Of a DNA stretch of 58,869 nucleotides, positions 54,401 through 58,869 are shown one piece after another. Position 1 is the first letter of the stretch. Every line of letters starts with the position of its first letter. The notes beneath the pieces are model-generated. The model was not told the DNA's origin. It searched no databases and worked only from the letters and a program-made list of their open reading frames with translations. The position numbers and the translations under genes were made by a program. Source of the stretch: Oceanospirillales bacterium (lineage in GTDB: Bacteria; Pseudomonadota; Gammaproteobacteria; Xanthomonadales; SZUA-36); the NCBI GenBank assembly GCA_003233115.1, contig QIKV01000069.1:1-58869 (forward strand). The letters are read 5' to 3'.

Positions 54401-55175
54401 GGTCACCCTGCCCTACCATTGCAAAGTGAAAATCGGGGAGGCCGACCGATTCAGCGACCGCCTGCAGTTCCACACGGTAATCATCAACTGTTCCCTTTAA
54501 TTCAAGCTCCAGTTCAGCCGTCGCTGCGATACCTTCTGTAAGTTCAATATTGGTGAGCGTTCCGGAAGCGGTCCATTGATGGTTATAGGGTTCGGTCAGT
54601 TCGATGTTTCCCTGAGCGCGCGCCCTGATTGATGCCGACTCGACCTCCAGCCTGTACAATTTGATATGTTCCTTCCAGCGACCGGCCAGGGCAACCCTAT
54701 CCAACTGAAACAGCGTTTCCTGATCGACATCGAGCAACTTCAGGTCGGAAATCTCAACATTTTCCATGTTAAGGACAAGCGGCAATTTGAGACTGGCCAA
54801 TATACTTTTCACCGCTACGGTGGTGCTGGCCGTGCTGCTTTGATCCGCTGACCGGGTGATCGTAACCCCGTCTGCATCGAACCTCTGCACATTGACCTGT
54901 ACCGGTGTCAACGAAATCCCAACAACGACTTCCGTGCGCCGGATGACAATTTCCAGCCCATCTGCAGCAAACTGCACATCGGAAATTACCAGCCCGTCAC
55001 CCAGGTTGCCTGCCACGTCACGGTAAGATAACTGCCCTGCAAGACTGTTGGTTGCACGATTTAGTATCCACCGCGCGCCGCCCTCCGAATTCAGTAACCA
55101 GGCACCCAGCAGCAGGCCCACGCCAATAATGATGACGGGAATCGATAGCAGGATGATCAGGCGACGGCGCTTCAT
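51495..55175 (-). CDS. tamB: Translocation and assembly module protein TamB
   Basis: The protein has 1226 residues from the ATG at 55175, overlapping the tamA stop as ATGA; a start 12 codons upstream is possible but unnecessary. An N-terminal inner-membrane anchor (LIILLSIPVIIIGVGLLL) is followed by a very long beta-taco (AsmA-like) periplasmic stretch and the conserved C-terminal DUF490 domain, with GQGVGAFEVGTYIAPRLYLS and GFGVKASSG. TamB bridges both membranes and, with TamA, supports lipid transport and outer-membrane assembly. Confidence 0.95.
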   Translation of the reverse strand: MKRRRLIILLSIPVIIIGVGLLLGAWLLNSEGGARWILNRATNSLAGQLSYRDVAGNLGDGLVISDVQFAADGLEIVIRRTEVVVGISLTPVQVNVQRFDADGVTITRSADQSSTASTTVAVKSILASLKLPLVLNMENVEISDLKLLDVDQETLFQLDRVALAGRWKEHIKLYRLEVESASIRARAQGNIELTEPYNHQWTASGTLTNIELTEGIAATAELELELKGTVDDYRVELQAVAESVGLPDFHFAMVGQGDLNALRIESLEASSEFLDARLSGEVALTGPRAFTLNVEAQRVEPAFWIPDWPPEQYIYGRVLLRSENNGLRITELNAHLAGTDMSLAGGGLLDPQAGVVNARLSWQKLAWPVGPWPYEITSDSGLLRVSGSPSDWHFEGGLKLATRDYPGGNFELEGSGGDGSAVISIGKGEALGGTVAGQVSLDWRTAFRWNAELDVTQVDLGVLLDDWPVRLDAAVSLSQDTGKDRFELQFTNLHGDFQSHQFEGKGGLVFKESDIRFRDIVLHSDGANLSLDGDLADPAGLKFALEVQKSGWVADLVGGKISGRGRIALGAPQPVLDIELDAFDLAWGETRIESISISPGPDSSAHGLNLSIEASNLEFGSFSLQSVQAVLTGDQNRQALNINLNGAGHTLEAKLSGAISDWTALADSDWSGHLAALTLSTGEEALVTLQEAAPLTISSAGISLGQTCLGVSDSGGLCIEAGWQPDGKVDFSARLSDLSLGVLQLIHDREIEFSQLLNGEFQWTRQPGQYPSGRAAIHISSGQYGDELEESNRVTTAEGFFGFELTNGNLTAGNLDIPFPGIGQIKLDYAISGLALDGTGKVDGRIKIDLNDISVMEELLPGLDNISGQLNTDLQVSGVTKDPVLEGFVSLHHAAADIPELGIQLRRIRLDGTVGSNDKATLEGEFTAGEGQGKVSVVTEFSDWVVLAVEMSFSGSSLRLLNTPELRVDADPDFRLAWEKGEWSIDGGVVVTQARIAPLTSVVSKVTESEDIQLVAGVLPYGENKKTVKPIKLTGKLEVSLGDKVRIDTELAKATLAGAVTLTWNGELVPVANGSIHGDGTLSVFGPVLHVKDGQVRFPGTLVNKPMLDIRAERDIFGNTQIRTAGVSITGSAKRPVIEAYTNPLTSSNRAWALLITGSDVDYGQGVGAFEVGTYIAPRLYLSYGISLFDTDNVISARYDLKKGFGVKASSGQRESGIDMSYTIDH

Positions 55176-57088
55176 AACAGGGGTGTCCCGATGGTCAGGT
55201 GGAGTTGCCACGGCTTGCCATCGATGTCCTGCGCCTGCGCAATATCAACACGAATGGCGCCAGCGATGGTATACCAGCGCAAACCGACACCGATGCCGGT
55301 GCGCAAGTCCGTATCACTCCAGGCATTAAACGCGTTGCCAATGTCATAAAATGCTGCCAGTGACCAATCTGTTTTGAATTGGTACTCCAATTCTGCACTG
55401 GCTGTGAGTACGTTGTTTGAGCCAATGTTATTGTTGCTGAGTTCCTCGAACCCATAGCCACGGACGCTACGGTTGCCGCCTGCTTTGAACCGATAAAGAA
55501 ATGGCAGTTCAGTGACTGATACGGACAATATATCGCCGTCAACTTCTTTTTCAATCTCGCGTACCACCGCATCGGTATAACCCACCTCACCCCGAACCAG
55601 CAGCTTCCACCGGTTCGCAAATACAAAATTCCAGCGTGAGGAGAGATAAGCCTGTGTAAATTCCCGCTCGGAGCCCCATGTATTATTGGCGGTAAATACC
55701 CAGGCCCGTTCATGATGCCCCGTGGTATTGAACCTTGTGCCCTGGACGACCGGCCAGTCCCATTCCATACCCAGCGTGATCGAATGGCTGGGGTCAAAGA
55801 AATTATCCTTATTGATGAAAGTCCGTGGGAATTCGCTCAACGATACCGATTCAATTGAAGGGTTCTGAAAATCACTCTTTTCAAGCAGCAACTGCACAAA
55901 CATTGTTTCAATGATCTGCTCCTGACTAAAGTTGATATCCCGTAAATTTACCTTACCCAGGCGTACCCGAAAATCCCTAACCCGCCCGGAGATCAGGCTG
56001 GGTTGCCCATCGGTCATTTGCGAACTGGCTTTAAGATTTTCCGCCTCCGTTTTAAGTACCGATCCCAGCAACCAATACTGGTTTGAGCGTACCTGCCGCG
56101 GCACCCGATACTCACTGAACAACGCTAATTCGTCATGCTTCTGTTGCCACCCCAGGCCAATGCCGATGGAATCGCCGCGTTTAGAAAGCAAATGCTGCTG
56201 CCACCGGTATTGCATGCGGAACTGTGAATCCGTGCCGTAACCGACCGTACCCTGGTGCGTATTTTTCTTTCTTTCTTTTAAAGTAACCTTGAAATCCACC
56301 CGTTGCGGATCCTGCTCTAAACGACGCTGCTCGATCACATCAATTTCGTCGAAATAACCGGTTCTCCACAAATCGGTTCTGAATTTATTCACTAACCAGG
56401 TACGATAATAATCACCCTTGTTGAAGCGCGGAAGGCCCTCCAGCACGCTGTCTCTTACAATATCCTGTTCATACTGGATATCACCCATGACCGCCCTGGG
56501 CCCGGTATTGAGCACCAGGGTAAGATCCGCAAAATTTTCTTCGAGGTTCAGTTCGATCGTGCTAATCTCAAACACTGCTGACAGGTAGCCAGAATCCTCG
56601 GCGAGGTCGAGTACAGCTTCTTTTTGCTGATCCCATGCGACCTGGTCCAGTCGCATACCGGGCAACAGCGGCCAGTTGGTTTTCCACTCAACAATCGTGT
56701 CCAGTGTACTGCCCTCTCCCTTAACCTCCAGCACGAGTTCCCGGACCTTGACGGCATCTCCCGGTTCAATGCTTAACTCCAATAACCATGCTTGTTCTGC
56801 TGACTGCACAAGTTTGCTTTCGATCCGTGGAAAATAGTAACCATAGGGACGCACAGCTTTGGCGGCACTGGTTTCCGCATCTGCACGAAATCGATCCCGG
56901 CGGTGCTGCGAGGACATACTGGAACTGGAAACCCATTGGCCGCTAACATACGCCTTTACGTTCTCAAGCAGTTTTTCATTTTGCAATCCTGAAACCCTAA
57001 CTTCCAGTGTCTCAGACCACACAGCAAAAGATAACAACAGGAGTGCTGTCAGCAGGATAAATTGAATCGGGATCAGGTAAGGGCGCAA
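55172..57088 (-). CDS. tamA: Translocation and assembly module outer-membrane protein TamA
   Basis: This 638-residue Omp85-family protein has a signal peptide (LLTALLLLSFAVWS), then POTRA domains (LEVRVSGLQNEKLLENVKAYV onward) and a C-terminal barrel. The substrate-gate segment RSVRGYGFEELSNNNIG matches the conserved VRGY loop motif, and the end is FGDIGNAF-like (YDIGNAFNAWS). It works with TamB, encoded immediately downstream. Confidence 0.94.
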   Translation of the reverse strand: MRPYLIPIQFILLTALLLLSFAVWSETLEVRVSGLQNEKLLENVKAYVSGQWVSSSSMSSQHRRDRFRADAETSAAKAVRPYGYYFPRIESKLVQSAEQAWLLELSIEPGDAVKVRELVLEVKGEGSTLDTIVEWKTNWPLLPGMRLDQVAWDQQKEAVLDLAEDSGYLSAVFEISTIELNLEENFADLTLVLNTGPRAVMGDIQYEQDIVRDSVLEGLPRFNKGDYYRTWLVNKFRTDLWRTGYFDEIDVIEQRRLEQDPQRVDFKVTLKERKKNTHQGTVGYGTDSQFRMQYRWQQHLLSKRGDSIGIGLGWQQKHDELALFSEYRVPRQVRSNQYWLLGSVLKTEAENLKASSQMTDGQPSLISGRVRDFRVRLGKVNLRDINFSQEQIIETMFVQLLLEKSDFQNPSIESVSLSEFPRTFINKDNFFDPSHSITLGMEWDWPVVQGTRFNTTGHHERAWVFTANNTWGSEREFTQAYLSSRWNFVFANRWKLLVRGEVGYTDAVVREIEKEVDGDILSVSVTELPFLYRFKAGGNRSVRGYGFEELSNNNIGSNNVLTASAELEYQFKTDWSLAAFYDIGNAFNAWSDTDLRTGIGVGLRWYTIAGAIRVDIAQAQDIDGKPWQLHLTIGTPLL

Positions 57089-57280
57089 GCGACAATTCCG
57101 ACGGTCAGGATAGCGACCGTTACACTAACGCCAAATGGGTAATCTTTCCAGCAGCCAGGCGGATGGGTGGGGCTTTAACCACTTTACCCGATACTCGCTC
57201 TTGGGTACGATTACCCCATGATTCGGATAATCTATAAAATCATTGTTCGAAGAGATATTTGCCTAAGGAGATAGTTACTC

Positions 57281-57516
57281 ATGACCGAGCGCATCTGGAA
57301 AAACAGCTACCCGGCGGATACCCCGCTTGAAATAGACAATACTGCCTATCAGTCAGTCGCCGATTTGTAAGCGCCTGTCCAATACGATTCACTTTACCGA
57401 GGCACTGGATAGAGGGACACAACTCGGCCTGTGTGGGGGTGCCAAAAGAGGTGGTATTCATGGATGAGCTGCCAAAATCTTCCGTCGGGAAAATCCTCCG
57501 GCGCGAATTGAGAACG
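57281..57516 (+). pseudogene. fadD: Internally deleted relic of a long-chain fatty acid--CoA ligase
   Basis: Two ends of a FadD gene survive. A ribosome site AAGGAG precedes MTERIWKNSYPADTPLEIDN and SVADL then a stop at 57368, like the FadD N-terminus. At 57439-57513 a frame reads VPKEVVFMDELPKSSVGKIL followed by RRELR, the FadD C-terminal lysine motif. The roughly 500 codons between are absent, replaced by about 70 bp. A large in-gene deletion is the simplest explanation. Confidence 0.85.
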
Positions 57517-57523
57517 CCCCCTA

Positions 57524-57575
57524 GGAGCCTGTCGGGTTTGACCGATCGCAGCGAGGAAAAGCCTACCGGCTCTTA
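57524..57575. repeat. Dispersed hairpin repeat (copy 3)
   Basis: GGAGCCTGTCGGGTTTGACC continues to 57552 and matches the reverse complement of 35276-35304 with one mismatch in 29. The right arm is degenerate (CCGGCTCTTA). It sits between the fadD relic and a convergent minus-strand gene, as the other copies sit between convergent genes. Confidence 0.75.
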
Positions 57576-58190
57576 GCGTATTTCACCTGGATTAATCCAA
57601 TTTACAAGCTCCTTGTAGTCGTCATACCCTTCCTGTCCCTGTCCAAGCATCCCTTCTTCTTCAAGCAATCTTAAAAAGACATGCTTCATTAATTTTTGAA
57701 GCTGGAGCAGTTCATCTCTGGTATAGCAGCTTTTGAACTTATATACTTTCCTGCCGCCGGGCGGCGCGTCCATCCCTTGTTTGACGGGATTAGCCTGCAT
57801 AACGGAGAATGGCCAAGAACTTTTGCTTCCTTCGATTCCTGGTCCGCCTAATAATACCAGCACCTGATAGGCGTTATCCTGGGCTTCCATACCGCCACCA
57901 ACACCCTCCACATCCGCTAGCATTTTTTGTACAGGGATACGCAAATCCGTCCCCGTGACCTCGCAATACCACCCCTTCAGTGTTGCGCTGGCTGGCGGGT
58001 CGTTGACGCCGAGGCGGATGCTTGCGGTTTCCCGTGGCGCGGGAACTGTCACCGACCCGGCCATCGCTTGTTGGGGCGCGGCAAACGCCAAAAGCACCAG
58101 TACCCCCGCGGCAGCAATCATGATATGTGCTGTGCGGGATAGTTCCGTTTTGATCTTTCCTTCAGTCTTCATCTTTCTCATCCTGCTCAT
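57573..58190 (-). CDS. Secreted protein of unknown function
   Basis: This 205-residue protein has a clear signal peptide (HIMIAAAGVLVLLAFAAPQ, cleavage near QAMAG). The mature part is a globular domain with two widely separated Cys (GWYCEVTG and KSCYTRDELLQLQKLM) that may form a disulphide. It ends in a helical acidic segment. I recognise no family. It stands alone between relics, near an rRNA operon. The start could be internal at one of several Met codons near the N-terminus. Confidence 0.6.
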   Translation of the reverse strand: MSRMRKMKTEGKIKTELSRTAHIMIAAAGVLVLLAFAAPQQAMAGSVTVPAPRETASIRLGVNDPPASATLKGWYCEVTGTDLRIPVQKMLADVEGVGGGMEAQDNAYQVLVLLGGPGIEGSKSSWPFSVMQANPVKQGMDAPPGGRKVYKFKSCYTRDELLQLQKLMKHVFLRLLEEEGMLGQGQEGYDDYKELVNWINPGEIR

Positions 58191-58274
58191 TCACTTTCAA
58201 GGCCCGAGACTTTCGCGCATGCGTTCATCGAATTGCTGCCGTTCATTGCACCATCTCCAGTATCCATGACTATT

Positions 58275-58430
58275 TGTTTTTGCGTCGTGGTATTTGGTGC
58301 GACACAATATGTCTGGGTAGCCCTTGGCGGCGTAGAAGCCGGTGAGCACAACACTTTGATCGTATTTGAGACCGGTGTGTTTGTCCACTGGACGTGAATA
58401 CAACCAACGGCATTGTAAATTGGATTTGCC
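58275..58430 (-). pseudogene. IS4-family transposase relic
   Basis: One minus-strand frame reads LYSRPVDKHTGLKYDQSVVL followed by TGFYAAKGYPD, which fits the middle segment of IS4-family DDE transposases (YSxPVDxxTG-DQTI-L-GFYxAKDYP). The remaining transposase is missing on both sides and no terminal repeats are visible. The match is based on family resemblance recalled from sequence and is moderate. Confidence 0.6.
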
Positions 58431-58459
58431 GCGGCAAGCCGGCGCTGGTATCCAGCATG

Positions 58460-58795
58460 GCGACTCTGTCCGGCCTGGTGACCACACTGGATGATAATTA
58501 CAGAAAGAATGTTGCACTACCAGCAGCAAAGCTTGAATACCGACAATTGCTCAATGTTGGCGGTCTTTTTTTTGTGTTACAGATTGGAACCATGATTGGC
58601 TGGAGCGCAGATGCCTTGATTGTATCTACACTGGCTGGGGTTACTGCAGTTACACAATTTGCAATTGTGCAAAGAATGTACAGCCTGGTCAGCATACCCC
58701 TGTCTATCATGAATGCGCCCCTGTGGGGGGCATATGCTGACGCGAACGCACCTGGCCTCAAGGCTTTCGACAACTATAAAAAAACCCCGGCCTGA
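58460..58795 (+). pseudogene. Fragment of a polysaccharide flippase (Wzx/RfbX-like)
   Basis: The frame includes YRQLLNVGGLFFVLQIGTMI, DALIVSTLAGVTAVTQFAIV and SIPLSIMNAPLWGAYADANA, the pattern of the middle helices of O-antigen flippases. It has no proper N-terminus and is cut off at a TGA inside the rRNA-operon terminator stem. About 90 of roughly 450 expected residues remain. Confidence 0.7.
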
Positions 58796-58812
58796 ATAAA
58801 CAGACCGGGGTT
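58778..58812 (-). terminator. Rho-independent terminator of the rRNA operon
   Basis: AACCCCGGCCTG (58783-58794) pairs with CAGACCGGGGTT (58801-58812), one mismatch, with a 6-nt loop. Read on the minus strand, seven T follow the stem (58784-58778). It lies 8 bp past the 5S end. Confidence 0.93.
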
Positions 58813-58820
58813 CGGTATAA

Positions 58821-58869
58821 ATGCCTGGCAGTGACCTACTCTCACATGGGAAACCCCACACTACCATCG
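58821..58869 (-). rRNA. rrf: 5S rRNA, 3' end (rest beyond window)
   Basis: Read on the minus strand, the sequence ends GAGAGTAGGTCACTGCCAGG followed by CAT, matching the conserved 3' portion of gammaproteobacterial 5S rRNA. The gene continues past the window edge, so an rRNA operon transcribed towards this region lies outside it. Confidence 0.95.

Noticed and set aside
1..58869. CRISPR array, prophage or integron
   Set aside because: No spaced direct repeats, phage structural genes, integrase or attC-like sites seen; only short tandem and dispersed hairpin repeats.

Overview
The window reads as a chromosomal segment of a Gammaproteobacterium with an outer membrane and TonB-dependent nutrition. 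Supporting signs are the lptD-surA-pdxA-ksgA-apaG-apaH block, tamA-tamB, a TtpC-type ExbB/ExbD/TonB operon, birA next to a SPOR-domain gene and a tRNA-Thr, and a gammaproteobacterial-type 5S rRNA end. I cannot name the genus. Most of the sequence is ordinary housekeeping, interrupted by one catabolic cluster, one 2.2-kb insertion and several gene relics.

Region 1 (1-11,900) is a catabolic cluster built around two different indolepyruvate/arylpyruvate:ferredoxin oxidoreductases (IOR). The minus-strand arm holds a class V aminotransferase-fold enzyme, iorA, an iorB broken by a 17-bp tandem duplication, and the start of a class I aminotransferase. The plus-strand arm holds a MarR regulator, a TonB-dependent receptor, a metal-dependent cyclase/hydrolase (kynurenine formamidase/isatin hydrolase family) and a second IOR pair of the long fused type. 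A perfect 11-bp inverted repeat lies between the arms. A relic of an acyl-CoA ligase C-terminus follows the plus arm. I infer uptake and oxidative decarboxylation of an aromatic or indolic compound.

Region 2 (11,980-16,300) contains a DUF4404 gene, tRNA-Thr, a SPOR-domain protein with a long Glu/Ser/Pro tail, birA, plsY, a pspC-domain gene behind a near-consensus sigma-54 promoter, an nrtS-like gene, a VOC-protein relic and a glutaredoxin-like gene. Region 3 (16,253-18,826) is an insertion with one intact and one truncated DUF4143 ATPase gene, bounded by a 193-bp direct repeat that carries the start of sdaA and of the glutaredoxin gene.

Region 4 (18,744-28,355) carries sdaA, prfC, a MATE exporter, a NupC-type nucleoside transporter, an LplT-PlsC fusion, a DUF2007 gene, msrB and an aminopeptidase-like lipoprotein. 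Region 5 (28,421-41,556) carries lptD, surA, pdxA, ksgA, apaG and apaH on the plus strand. These face folA, thyA and lgt on the minus strand, followed by a YyaL-type thioredoxin-domain gene and an SLC13-type permease. Region 6 (41,707-46,879) is a six-gene TonB energising operon that could drive receptors such as the one in region 1.

Region 7 (46,880-58,869) carries DUF190, crcB, DUF3307, an outer-membrane barrel gene, an arylsulfatase and tamA-tamB. It ends in a short stretch of decayed DNA (fadD, IS4-type transposase and polysaccharide flippase relics) before a minus-strand rRNA operon whose terminator and 5S 3' end close the window. A dispersed hairpin repeat occurs at three intergenic sites. 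Several relics and two exact short tandem duplications suggest recent gene loss by small rearrangements; assembly error cannot be excluded for the duplications.
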